Assembly (NCBI RefSeq): GCF_029873635.1
Contig: NC_080422.1
Location: 14,105,936-14,169,935, forward strand
Reading direction: 5' to 3'
Source: Malania oleifera
Taxonomy: Eukaryota; Streptophyta; Magnoliopsida; Santalales; Ximeniaceae
Length of the DNA: 64,000 nucleotides
This document shows, piece by piece, positions 1 to 11,129 of this stretch; position 1 is the first letter of the stretch, and each line of letters starts with the position of its first letter. The notes under the pieces were generated by a model. That model had not been told where the DNA came from, did not search any database, and worked only from the letters and a program-made list of their open reading frames with translations. A program made the position numbers and the translations under genes.

Positions 1-984
1 ACAGATTTATAGTTAATCTCAAAAATACAGTTAATATAGTTATAGTTTACTATAGCGTCATGGTTAATACAGTTATTACAGAATCATGGTAAAATAGATA
101 GTTATATATAGAAACGTACTATATGGTATCTGACTCTGATGGACTATTACAGATACAGTTTACAGAGCACGGTACCGTAGCTATATACAGTTCAGAGTGC
201 AACCACATATTTAGATAATACATGGTAGATAAGTCGATTGTGCATATGTTGTGGACAGGCTCCTCATCAGATATGGGTTGAGGAGGGTCGATCTGACTGA
301 CGGAGTATAGTGGTTTATCCTGGTTGGCCAGGCAGTGATAAATCCCGCCTATGGGTTGCACAACCCTGTCATGAGGGGTTAAATCATGACATACAACTAT
401 CCATCCAGGGAAGGTTTTTTTTTCAGTTATTATTATGTATATACAATTTCACAGAAACAAAGAATATACTTATGTACATTAGAGGTAGTATGAGTAGAAA
501 CCTAAAATATGGATATGTTAAGCAACACGGATATAGGTGGTGGTTTATATTATTTGTACCGTATTTACAGATTCAGTTATACATGATTATATAGAAACAA
601 ACTTTTATAGAATTGTAACTCATTTGCCACACACTAGCAATAACATATTTCGTCTTACTGAGCGTCATCTCTTCCCATTATATTAACATTTTTCAGGTGA
701 TCTAACTAGGCGAGCAGATCAGGCTCGCAGGTAGAGGGACTACAGTACCGCCCTGTCAGAAGGGTGAGTTTTTTGGGGTAGAAAATATTTTTGTATAGCC
801 CTATTCAGTTATGTACGTGTAACTTGAGGATTGTCTAGCTCTCTGTATTGTAAGATATTTGTGTATGGTTATGGATATATGACTACAACTTCTCACTGCT
901 TAGGTTGATGTTTTATTCCATCAGGAGTTATTAGCGCAGTTTAACTTAATATATAAATATATAGAATTTTAGTAGGTCGTTACA
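1..984 (+). mobile_element. Ty3-type LTR, 3' part (cut by window edge)
   Basis: This is the 3' portion of a plus-strand Ty3 LTR that ends in GGTCGTTACA at 984. It shares long blocks with the complete solo LTR at 60675-62999: the stretch around 'gagcacggtaccgtagct', the 'agtgcaaccacatat' block, the 'catgaggggttaaatcatgacatac' region, and the tail with 'gtcttactgagcgtcatctc'. Its end abuts, in opposite orientation, a minus-strand Ty3 protease region at 985, so it appears to have inserted into that older element. The left half and any target-site duplication lie outside the window. No coding capacity is visible; the short reading frames here are chance. Confidence 0.8.
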
Positions 985-2570
985 CCTCCAGTTTACGTTC
1001 TTCTTCTGGCGTGTCTTTCACAAATGCCAGGTACCCTCGGCATCCCTCTAGGAGTAACTTCCTAGCCTGCATAGCTGAAGGGATTCGTGGTGTTGAACGC
1101 ACACACGATCCTAAGAACTTGAATTCCTGTTCCCCTGGAGGTCCAAACACCACCTCTCTCCTGTGACAATCGATACTGACATAACTGGTAGATAATCAGA
1201 CCATCCCAAGGATGATATCGAAGCCATTCATGTCAAATACGATAATACTGACTGGTAGTATCCTCTTATGAATTTCTACTGGAAAGTCACAGATTACTTT
1301 ACTACATACGACTACTGACCCTGATGGTGTAGCCACTACTAGTTCATAATCTAACCATTGAACCTCTAATCCATATAGTTTAATGAATCCCCAGGAAATA
1401 AAGGAATGTGTTGCCCCTGAATCGAATAATATAATAGTTTTATTGGAAAGCATGCAAATGATACATGTGACTACATCCCCAGCATTCTTTGCATTACTAG
1501 GAGTTAGGGAATACACCCTTGCCTGGGCTGTACCCCTTTGTTGACCACCACGCTGTGCTTGGGCACCTCTTCTATATAGCTGTTGTGGGGTTTCGCTGTT
1601 CCGTAGTAGGCTACAATCTTTATTTTGATGCCCTTGCTTACCGCACTGAAAGCAAGCCCCTATACTCCGCCTATAATCCCCAAAGTGCTTCTTACCACAC
1701 ATAGGGCAATTAGGAGTGGTTGAGGTACTCTGAAATGCACCACTGATGTTCTTCTTCTTTCAATTGCCCTACCTAGGACCAGAAGAAGAGCTGGGAGGCA
1801 CTGGCCTTTTATTTGGAATCTGGACCTCAGAATCCTCCAGCAGACTCTTCTCTGCTACAGTGGCTTTGTCTACCAGAGTAGCAAAGTCCTGCAGTTGTAA
1901 AATCGTTATCTGCTTACGAATCTCCTTTTTTAGACCTCTCTGAAACTTCTAGGCCTTCATTGCCTCATCTGGAATCATGAATGGAGCAAATCGGGATAGC
2001 TCATGGAATCTGGTAGTGTACTGCTCAACTGTTAGCTGCCCCTGCATCAGACTCATAAATTTCTCCATCTTCGCATTTCTGACCATAGTTGGAAAGTACC
2101 GTTCAAAGAATATATCTCTAAAATGGGCTCACGTCATCACTACTAGAATAGGTCGATGCTCCTCCAGCATCTTTACTGATTCCCACCATCTCTGTGCCTC
2201 GCCTGTCAACTTGAACGTTGCAAAGGCCACTTTTTGTTTCTCAGTGCAGTTCAGAACATCTAGGATTTTCTCTATCTTTCGGATCCAATTCTCAACTCGA
2301 ATCGGATCTGCACTTCCTACGAAAATAGGACGCTTTAGTCGGGTGAACTGATCTATAGAACAGCCCAACTCAGCCATGGAATGGTCCTGCCCCCTATTTG
2401 TTCGCACCACCTCAGCCATAAGCTGCTGTGAGAAATCCCTTAGTAGCATTGTAGAGTAACTACCAGCCTCATGGCCGGCACCCTCGCTACTACTGCCTCC
2501 TACGTTGGTTGTATTATCCCTTGACTTCGTCCTAAAGAAGCAATTGTGAAAATCAATTAGAATCTTAATA
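985..2570 (-). pseudogene. Ty3 retrotransposon gag-protease remnant
   Basis: Read on the minus strand, a decayed gag gene runs from about 2570 down to 985. The best gag-core block (2129-2449) has the typical '[13 protein letters not shown]' and 'GEAQRWWES' signatures of plant Ty3 capsid. Downstream, at 1196-1702, there is a CCHC zinc knuckle (CFQCGKQGHQNKDC) followed by an aspartic protease of the RVP_2 type with the catalytic motif DSGATHSF. The frame breaks several times between the blocks, and a stop follows 'DIILGMV' where an active element has the 'GMDWL' motif. Beyond this the frame can still be followed to 985, where the plus-strand LTR cuts it off. RT, RNase H and integrase are absent. 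The product would be nucleocapsid and protease of a retroelement; it is clearly non-functional. Confidence 0.85.
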
Positions 2571-2937
2571 ACCTACTTATCAGTTAATACCACAATACTA
2601 TAAACTCATTTCCCTAAATCCACATTCCTACTACTGACATACCCTGATAGTTCAACATTCTCATTCTAACTAAAATACCACCCATTTATTTGGAAACGAA
2701 ACCATCAATAAATTGCCATGATTTTCTGAACCCTCGATTGATCCAAAAAAACATAAAAGTCTGTCAATGGATTTCCATCTCCAGGTCTACTAAGCAAAAC
2801 CCAAAAGTCTTATTTCATCCTAAACTCTAGTAACGTCTAGTCTACAGAATCTAGCAACCTAAGTTGTAAGCATTTCCCAAAATCAAGCAGTGTAATTCAC
2901 ATCACACTTTCGGCTAGTTATGGCTCTGATACCAACT
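2571..2937 (-). other. Ty3 5' internal leader with primer binding site
   Basis: This is the untranslated internal leader of the minus-strand Ty3 element. The primer binding site is gctctgatacca at 2923-2934, which on the minus strand reads TGGTATCAGAGC, the usual match to initiator Met-tRNA. It lies a few bases from the LTR end (tgtaacgtccc from 2938), the expected arrangement. It contains no reading frame of note. Confidence 0.8.
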
Positions 2938-4872
2938 TGTAACGTCCCGGCCCTTTTTATACGGCCCCAGAGTGCTACTACACCTGTATAACACACCTGT
3001 CTCTGATAAACCTACATATACAACCCACCCTAAAAGGGGTATACGAGTGTTTCATACTAATTTGTATTCTCATGCACAGCGAAAAACATAAACATTCATA
3101 CGAAGTCTAATAGACATACCAGAGTTCTAACTCTATCCTTACATACATTCATACGTACTTAAAATATAATACATACCAGAGTTCTAACTCTATCCTTACA
3201 TACATTCATACGTACTTAAAATATAATCTGTTCTCACAATCCCCAAAAAGACATTCTAAACTAAGTCTATTACATATACAAAACACTTACATAAACTACA
3301 CACAATACGATGCTCCAAGTTCCTCTAGCAACTAAGACAGACGTCCTAGAGGGTCTGAAACAGGTTGTATGTTGGGGTGAGACACTTTTCAGGAAGGTGG
3401 AAGATATTACATTAATGTGTGACAACATGTGTTTAAACTTGTAGAAAGCAATTACATACTTAAAGCATTCTCAATCCTGTAATATAGGAGATATATAGAT
3501 ATAATTCCTACAATAGATAGTTTAACATCATAATAAGCAAGAGTTCCTGAGGTTAGGGTAGGATACAGGCCTATACACTGTACAATCCCTCCGCCCAGTA
3601 CTCAAACCTGTGACTCTGCTCGTTTTAGTTTTTAAATCATGTATATGCATATTTAGAACATTGTTCGGCTTTGAAACATCATAACTAATACCAAAACTAC
3701 CCCTTGGCGCAGGTTGTATGATCATAAATCCTTGATCGAGCCTTACCTTGCGCAAGCACTGTCAGTCATTATGGTTATTATAGTCCGACTGAATCTAATC
3801 CACCCGGTCCATTAATCCACCAGTGGCCACACCTATCCAGCGGACTATCTTGATACCCACACTAAAAAACAAATGTGTGGTTGCACTATACCCAAATTAT
3901 AGCAATGGTACCGCGCTTAAGCTTTTTAAGGATTCCATATAACATTAAGCTTTTTAAGGCTCTCATAGTAACAAGCTGCGGTCTTAATATCATATATACA
4001 ATTTACAATAAGGCAAATTAACTTGTTTCCAATTCATAAATCACCTATACAGTTCCAGTATTTTCACAAACTCATTCATGCATTCTTTCTTTCATTCACA
4101 ATGTGGTATAAACCGGTACACACTCTCTCGGTTTAACCATTTTCGCATATAGGGCTCGGTATCTAACTAGCACCTGCTTTCCACATTTTATGATAACAAT
4201 TTGAAACTTCAGCTCCCATAGTTCCTGCTCGTATTACACAGTTCAGTATATCCATTTCATATCATATGCCACACTCATTTGGGTAAAACCAGACCATACA
4301 TAGTATGTAGTTCGAAAAACATCATTTAAACATAAAACAAGGATTCCAAGCATCTCCTACGTTAAGTTTAATACAAATAAAGAAGTTTTTGGAAAGTTTG
4401 GAGATCATATGCCAAACCCAACTTTTTACCAAAATCGTAAAATAGTAAAACCAACATTTTTAATTATCCGGTGAAACTTTGCAAATAAGCAATCATATCG
4501 TACATATAAACATAAGCTACAGTTTTAGTGGTTTAGTTTTCTAAAATGACTAATGTAAAAAAATCCCCTTACCTTTCCCCGAACACTGAAACACGAACTA
4601 TATGACTCCAAAACAGCAAACTGAGTTCCCAAAACCTAAAAACCAAAGAACAATACTTCAACACAATCGTATTTACTACAGATCTATCGAACCAAAAACA
4701 TACTTAAACACTTACCTCGATTTCAGGATAAAACCCGGAAATCCTCAAGATGAAGATCTGATCCACTACAAACGTAGAGGTTTTCCCCCTAATCTACGTA
4801 GTAACATTGGAACGTTGATTCGGGTAACAGACGACTCGAGATCCTAGAGAGAAAGAGAGTTTCCTTTAAGTT

Positions 4873-4912
<40 letters not shown>

Positions 4913-5244
4913 AAGTTTCTTAACCATGAAGCAATGAATAAGATATCTATAATTTAGTTGACCTAGCTAAACTCGTCGACGAAGTGGAGCGCTCATTGAT
5001 GAGAAGAAGAAGGACGTTTATCGACGGCGGAGTTGGCCTCGTCAACGAGCCCGAGAGTCCAAAATTTAAGAATTTTCTTGGTATCCTCTCGTCGATGATC
5101 CTTTGAACCTCACCACAAGCCACAGAAGAGACTTTGTTGACGAGAGCAAGAGCCTCATCGACGAGCCCAATTATTTTCACCTTTTTAAATTCCTTCCCCT
5201 TTTCTTTTTTGTTTAATCCACATTTCTCAGGCCGGGTTCTTATA
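2938..5244 (-). mobile_element. Ty3 5' LTR (minus strand)
   Basis: This is the 5' LTR of the minus-strand Ty3 element. Its 3' end is at 2938 (tgtaacgtcccgg in the given orientation). Its 5' end is near 5244, where the minus strand starts TATAAGAACCCGG and resembles the start of the solo LTR at 43740. It contains a GA run at about 4879-4908 and a decayed array of GTCGACGA-like palindromes at about 4970-5165, close to the LTR's 5' end as in the other LTRs of this window. The length of 2.3 kb fits plant Ty3 chromovirus or related LTRs. The left boundary is firm because of the adjacent primer site; the right boundary is inferred from similarity. Confidence 0.7.
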
Positions 5245-5843
5245 GCAGGGACCCAAAAACTGTGCCTACGGCGCTCGCACAAACCCTATATCCATATACC
5301 CTAGCTCAATCAGTTCAACCCCATAATATTTACCATTTCAAGACTCCTAAGCTCATACTCTTCCGATAACTAATTAAACTTGAAAAACATCTTTCTTACC
5401 CCAGTTTTGGAGTGGTGCCTGGAAAGCCTAAATAGCGAAACTGCGCCGATTAAACTGTGGAGAATCATTGTCAGGATCTCGAAATGTCGTTTATCCTTCG
5501 ATTCGAGCTTAAAATGGGAAAGAAATTGAAGAGAGAGAGAGTGATGACTACAGCCTAGATAGAGAGAAAGAAGAGGGTTTTAATTTTTCTAAATGAATGA
5601 ACTTGTGACTATTTGTAGATGGTTGTCCTCGAAAAAAACTGTCAATGGTTTCCCTGAAACCGTCGATGGTTTGGTTTTTAACCAAACCCATTTTCACTAT
5701 TTTACCCTTACCTGGCCATGGTAACTCAAAACCATCGACGGCTTTCTGAGCTCCATCAAAACTGTCGACGATTTGGATTGTGCCAAACCAAATTTCCTCT
5801 TTTCTTTATTAATTCATTAATTACTATCTTTTGGGTCTCTACA
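5245..5843 (-). repeat. Truncated second Ty3-type LTR fragment
   Basis: A 0.6-kb piece whose minus strand begins TGTAGAGACCC at 5843, like the start of the LTR at 60675. It contains the 'cagggacccaaaa...tgtgcc' block that also occurs, reversed, near 15690 and 46260. Decayed palindrome copies (for example ctgtcgacgattt near 5760) lie near its 5' end. It appears to be the outer part of an LTR into which the minus-strand Ty3 element inserted. Whether the remainder lies left of the window cannot be seen. Confidence 0.5.
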
Positions 5844-7472
5844 ACCTAGTCGAAAATACCGTCGTCTGAACACCAAAACAAGCGAGCTCGAGTCCCAGAT
5901 GTCCCCACACGGATTAAGCTTCTTTTTTACTTTTATTTAATATTTAATATTGCAACCAAGCTTGCTTGCATATGCTTAGTAACTTGTTAGAGTCATTAAT
6001 ATGTTAGAAAATTGTGAGTCTTGTAAGTTGTGTGAGTTAATGTGTTTGTAAGTTGTGAGCATTTAAGTCTTATGTCTCCCATGCTTGTATGGGAAGTGCT
6101 AGTTAGTTATTGTATTGTCCCCCATGCTAGCATAGCTAATTATGGTTATGTCTTCCTTTTCCCCATGTTAAGTCTCTATATATTTCCATTGTAATAATTG
6201 TAACAGGGAGTTAGACATTAGATTTTGATATTGAATTAAAGACTTTGTCTTTGTGAAGCTTATCTTAGCTTTGTTTCAATCATTGTGATTGAGTGGCGAA
6301 AGGCTACGATCGTTCTCCCCAAAGATCAAGTGGTGAGAGACCACTAAACTATCCAGCAACTGCATTCATTCCCCTCTTTCACGACCTCCATCCATCACCC
6401 ACACGGCCATCACCAAGTTACTTCCACACGGCCAATAATACATCATTTCATTTGTTGAATATATATCCATACATAAAAGTGTACACAAAGGATTTTAGAG
6501 CTATTTTAACTTGTGAAGAATATCGTCAAGACATCCTTCATCGTTATTGGTAACTCTAGCATTCATTTGGAATATTCATACTTACAACAGTTTGCTATTT
6601 CGTTGTGCTTCGGCTTGATTAAGGAATTCTGTGGTGTGTTATGAGTTTGTGGTGAATCGAACTGAGTCATCCAACAATTTACTTTGGTAAGAATGTTCTT
6701 TTCTTTACCCTAAAACTGATTGTGAACTCTTGTTTGAAGCCTATAGTCTTAGTTGAAATAACCTTTGAATTCCAGCAGTTTATCTATATTCCTACATTTT
6801 TCTTAATCTTGTGTTGGATAATCTCAAGTCATCCATCATATTCATTGGTAAACTTAGTATTTGTTTGAACCATTATCTTATATTGTAAGTCATTGCTTGA
6901 GAACCTGAAATTCCACATTTGATAAGCCCTTTAAATTCATAGATTGCAATATTGTAACTTGCTAGCTTTAAATCAATCCTAGGAATATTGTTGTGTTAAT
7001 CATAGGACTTTATTCTTGAAATATTGAAATAACATCTTTTCCATGTTTAACTTGATTCCTTTGTGAAAGAACTCTTGGGACTTATTTAAGTACAACATCA
7101 TACACCTTTTTAAAATTCTAGAAATGTGAAATATAGCATGGTTTATTGTGTTTATGTTGATTAATTGAATTCTTAATTTAAAGTGTCTTGAGTGTGTATG
7201 CTTGCTTGTGAGGGTTGAAAATCAGTAGGACTAGGTCACCCTTTACCGTCCTACTTCAATAAAGGGTGTTGTGAGTGTCGGCCATTCCCTTGGTGGGTTG
7301 TTGCCACTAGCATCGATAATCACAAACAACATTTTATCATGCAAAGTGTTCAATTAAGCTCCAAGTATCTTCAATCAACTTAATAAATTCTTAGTGAATA
7401 ATGTCAGTGGTGAAATAAATATTAAATGAACCAATGGATTAATGGGAAAAATAAGATGGTTGGAGAATTGTC
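5844..7472. other. Unassigned DNA with a possible LTR at 5985-6676
   Basis: No convincing gene is present. The segment 5985-6676 begins TGTTAGAGTC and ends CATCCAACA. It has a TATA-like ctatatatt near 6176 and a 'tgaattaaagactttgtctttgtgaag' stretch typical of LTR transcript ends, so it may be a copia-type solo LTR. However, the five flanking bases do not match (taact on the left, attta on the right) and no primer site or polypurine tract adjoins. The rest, 6677-7472, is AT-rich DNA of unknown origin; the reading frame at 6293-6553 has no recognisable domain. Confidence 0.35.
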
Positions 7473-7886
7473 AATGCTACTATACATGTGATATATGTGC
7501 TTTACAGATTTGCCAGATCATGCAATTTTACATACTATTATTATGGTTTTACGACTCGGTTGCCACACACTAGTAATAGTATATTTTCACTTACTGAGCA
7601 TCATCTCACCCTATTACTTTACCATTTTTCAGGTGAGCCAGCTAGGCGAGCAAAGCAAGCTCGCAGATAGAGTGACTACTTTGTTGCCCTAGTTGTAGGG
7701 TAAGTTTTGCACAGAGATGTATTTTTGAGGTAGATGATACCGGAGGGAAATGTTTTATAGCTATAGTCTGTATGTACAGAATTCTGGTATTGTATAGTAT
7801 ATGTGGTTGTATGACTTATGTTTGCGCTGCTTAGGTATGGTTATATAGATATTTAAAAAAAATGGAGAAATTTTGAGGTCGTTACA
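7473..7886 (+). mobile_element. 5' LTR remnant of decayed Ty3 element
   Basis: The last ~414 bp of a plus-strand LTR, ending GAGGTCGTTACA at 7886. It aligns closely, about nine bases in ten by eye, with 21320-21734, the end of the LTR at 19768-21734. That makes the two the LTR pair of one element now spread over 14 kb by later insertions. The 5' portion of this copy is missing: sequence left of 7473 no longer matches. A primer binding site follows directly. Confidence 0.75.
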
Positions 7887-8216
7887 TTTTGGTATTAGAG
7901 CCTAGGATGCTAGGTTACGTAAACTCTAGAATGCAGCGGAAAACAATACTAGAATATAGGAAAAATATTTAAGGTTTTGTTCTGTGGTCTAGATACAGGA
8001 TTTTCGTGGTGCTTTCTGTATTTTTCCTGAGGTGACAATTTCAGGAAAGCCATAGTAAACTATCAACGAGTCATGTGTTTGGGTCGCAGGATTGGATTTT
8101 TTGGGTTAGGATTAGGAGGGATGATTAATAGAGGATTCAAATTTTTAGTTAAATAGCATAAGTTGGGTTTGTAGGGAAAATAGGATTCTGAAACGGTGTT
8201 CTCTATATTTGCAGGA
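7887..8216 (+). other. Ty3 leader with primer binding site
   Basis: Internal leader between the 5' LTR remnant and gag. The primer binding site TGGTATTAGAGC is at 7890-7901; it differs by one base from the initiator Met-tRNA match TGGTATCAGAGC, a C-to-T change. The rest is non-coding and typical of Ty3 leaders. Confidence 0.75.
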
Positions 8217-9340
8217 TGGACCTAGGAGGCAGTAGCTCTCACTCTAGTGGGGACGATGGTGTCATGCCTCCTGATGTAGGAGGTGCGGATTTAGATGTTG
8301 TGCTACGTAGTGTGGCTCGGCAAGTTATGGCTGAGATAGCACGGAGCTCTAGAGAGTAGGGAGGTCCATCTCTAGTTCAGGTATGTACCATAGAGAAATT
8401 TATGAAGATGAATCCGCTAGCCTTTTCTAGAGCGTCTAACCCTGCAGTTGCTAAGAACTGGGTGCAGGAGGTAGAGAAGATCCTGACAGTACTTCACTGC
8501 ACCGACGAGCAGAGAGTCTTATATGCTAAGTATAGGCTGGTGGGGGAGGCCAAGAGATGGTAGTCTACCACCAGACTGTTGGAGGAGCAGAGGAAGATTC
8601 CAGTGCCGATGACCTGGGCCCGTTTCAAGGATATATTCTTCGATAGATATTATCCTGCCTCAGTCAGAGAGGCTTGAGTATAGGAGTTTCTGAGTGTGTC
8701 CTAGGGGTTGATGACTGTCTAGTAGTATGCTGCAAGATTCATTGAGCTCTCGCGTTTCAACCCATACATTGTCCTCGATTAAGTGAAGAAGGCCAGAATG
8801 TTCGAGAGGAGCCTGAGGAGAGATATTTACAGGCAGGTGGCAGTACTGAGGATCCAGGATTTCTTAGAGTTCGTTGTTAGGGCTATTATAGTAGAGGAAA
8901 GTTTGCTGAGAGAGATTGAGATGCAGAATCAGAAGAAGAGGACCGCACCCTCGAGTTTTCAGGTGGGTCCTAGTCGAGCCCCTTGGAGAGGAGGTAGATC
9001 TGGCGGAGGCCAGAGGTAGATGGTAGAGCACGGGGAATTTCAGGGCGGACAGCTTCCTGCCATTTGTCCTAGATGCGGACAGAGACATCCTGGTGAGTGT
9101 CGGTTGGGGGAGAACTTCTGTTATCGCTGCCGGAGGCCTGGCCATATGGCTCAATCGTGTCAGATGCCGTCAAGATATGCACCGACTCATACACCATTTT
9201 GGGGAGGATACCAGGCACCCCGCAAATACCGTGTCAGCGAGGGTTTATGCGTTGACGTCGGGAGATGCTGAGACAGCTAGAGACGTGGTTACAGGTATCC
9301 TTACTACTTTACCATATACAATTATTGTTTTTTTTATACA
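8217..9340 (+). pseudogene. Ty3 gag remnant
   Basis: A gag pseudogene starting at ATG 8217 (MDLGGSSSHSSGDDG). The capsid core is recognisable by 'NPAVAKNWVQEVEKIL', 'LHCTDEQRVLYAKY' and 'GEAKRW'. The C-terminal part has a basic tail and two cysteine clusters at about 9068-9165: CPRCGQRHPGEC and CYRCRRPGHMAQSC, the latter a canonical CX2CX4HX4C zinc knuckle. At least seven in-frame stops are present. Most can be explained by single C-to-T or G-to-A changes from Gln, Arg or Trp codons, as expected from deamination of methylated cytosine. A frameshift follows the knuckle, and the protease region stops at 9340 where another element joins. It is non-functional. Confidence 0.85.
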
Positions 9341-10409
9341 TGTTAGAATTGGTGTATTCCCAAGAGGGGGGTGAATTGGAAATTTAAAATTTTTCTCCTA
9401 GGTAAATCTATCCAATGGCGATATATTCACGACCTAGGTTTTGTTTGTGCAATTTCCGAATCCGTAGATAAAAATGATATGGAAATCAAATCAAATGCAT
9501 TATTCACACCATAATATACATGTGCGGTAAATATAAAGTGCGGAAATATAAACAAGGCACACTATATGTTATCGGGGATCGGCCAACTGTGCCTATGTCC
9601 CTTCCTCTAGCTCGCAAGCCAGAGGATTCCGCTAATAGCTCACTTAAGGGTGGAACGGCACCGATTACAACCAGGTCAAATTAACACAGGGCTGATATTC
9701 ATAATATATAGTATATTACCCTTAGAATTAATCTCAGTCGTTGGATCAATAAGATACTTCACGTGTCTTTTTAATAAAGAACTAATTTTTAGGCTTTCCT
9801 GCGAGTTTAGGCAACCAAACTCAACTTCAGGCTCCTAAAGTGTCAACTTCAGGCACCTGAGGTTCCAAGGTCAGGCGACCGAAGAGCCTCGGCCAGGTTC
9901 TGTCTTCTCCATTTAATTCTTCAGGCGATTGAACTTAATCTTCAGGCAATCGAAGAAATTCTTCAGGTGACTGAGGTTTGAGTTCAGGCGACTGAAGTCC
10001 CCATTTTCTCAAATTTTCATATCTAACTAAAAATCTGCTTGACTCCTTTTCTTGGGTCTTTCATAAAACATATTTTTCATGATTTTGAAAACATTTCAAG
10101 GTCCATGAGAGTTTCCTAATGATGTACATGAAATGCATGAATCCTAAAACCATTCTAAGTTATAATGAGCCTCAAATTAAATCATACGAGAATGTAAATA
10201 CATAAGTTCTAAATACCCATTCCCAAGATGTTCTTGAATTTTTCCGCTTGCATCTTGATTCTCATACTCTTTGAGTTCCATGGATCTTACCAAGATTTGT
10301 TAACTTTTCGTGCATGCTTAGTGTAAGTCTTGTTCACAAACTCAATGCAAAGATCAAATATCAAGTGATTTGTCATTATCAAAACAAGATTGGACTCGTA
10401 GAGTCAACA
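9341..10409 (-). repeat. 3' LTR of SIRE-like element
   Basis: Runs from TGTTAGAATTGG to GTAGAGTCAACA and is bounded by TG...CA. The reverse complement begins TGTTGACTC directly after a purine tract, which supports the LTR call. It includes AT-rich sequence and repeated 'ttcaggcgac(t/c)gaag' units around 9860-9990, a short irregular tandem motif. The family name is from general resemblance only. Confidence 0.6.
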
Positions 10410-11129
10410 ATCTCCCCCTTTTTGATGATGACAAATGCACGAACAAAAATATATATATATATATATATAATGGGTTACACCTAGCAAGGCTCTCCCTCAA
10501 TTAATGCTCAGATTCATATACACAATATTTAGCTCGAATCCAAATGAGATATGTATGCTCATGATAAATATGCTTATGATGTTTCAACTATGGCATCAAT
10601 AACAATTTCTCCCCCTTTGTATATCTCACCCTTTGCATAACATCAATAACAGTTTTTGCTCATTCTTCTTTGCTTCTAATTTTTGTGTGTTATTATTTTT
10701 GCTCCCAATTTTTCTCCCCTTTTTGACATCAACAAAAGGGTGTATAATAATGAGACATTAATAGACATATAATAATGAGACATGAATAGAAAAACCCTTA
10801 TGTTCTTCTCCCCTTTGAAATTTTAAAGTTTTAATCTTGTTCAACCATTAGATTTTTAATAGACTTTACTTCTCCTTTTTCTACATCAACCATCCCCCTT
10901 GTATAAGTTTCAGCGATTATGTGAGGATATCAATTATTGATTGATGGGATATCAAATGTGAACTGATGTTGATTAATTCGATACCAAAAGTAGATTGATT
11001 TGACACCAAGTTATCACATCTTAAGTGACGTTGCTCCCCCTGAATTATGTCATCTAATATAATTCTAGGCAACCGCACTTATTTTACCTCAGAAAAGTTC
11101 TCCTATAAGTTTCCGCAAGATATGGTGTA

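Noticed and set aside
4602-4847. 81-residue reading frame
   Set aside because: It is inside an LTR and has no recognisable domain.
6293-6553. 86-residue reading frame downstream of a TATA-like element
   Set aside because: It has no domain or family resemblance, and the region has LTR-like features instead.
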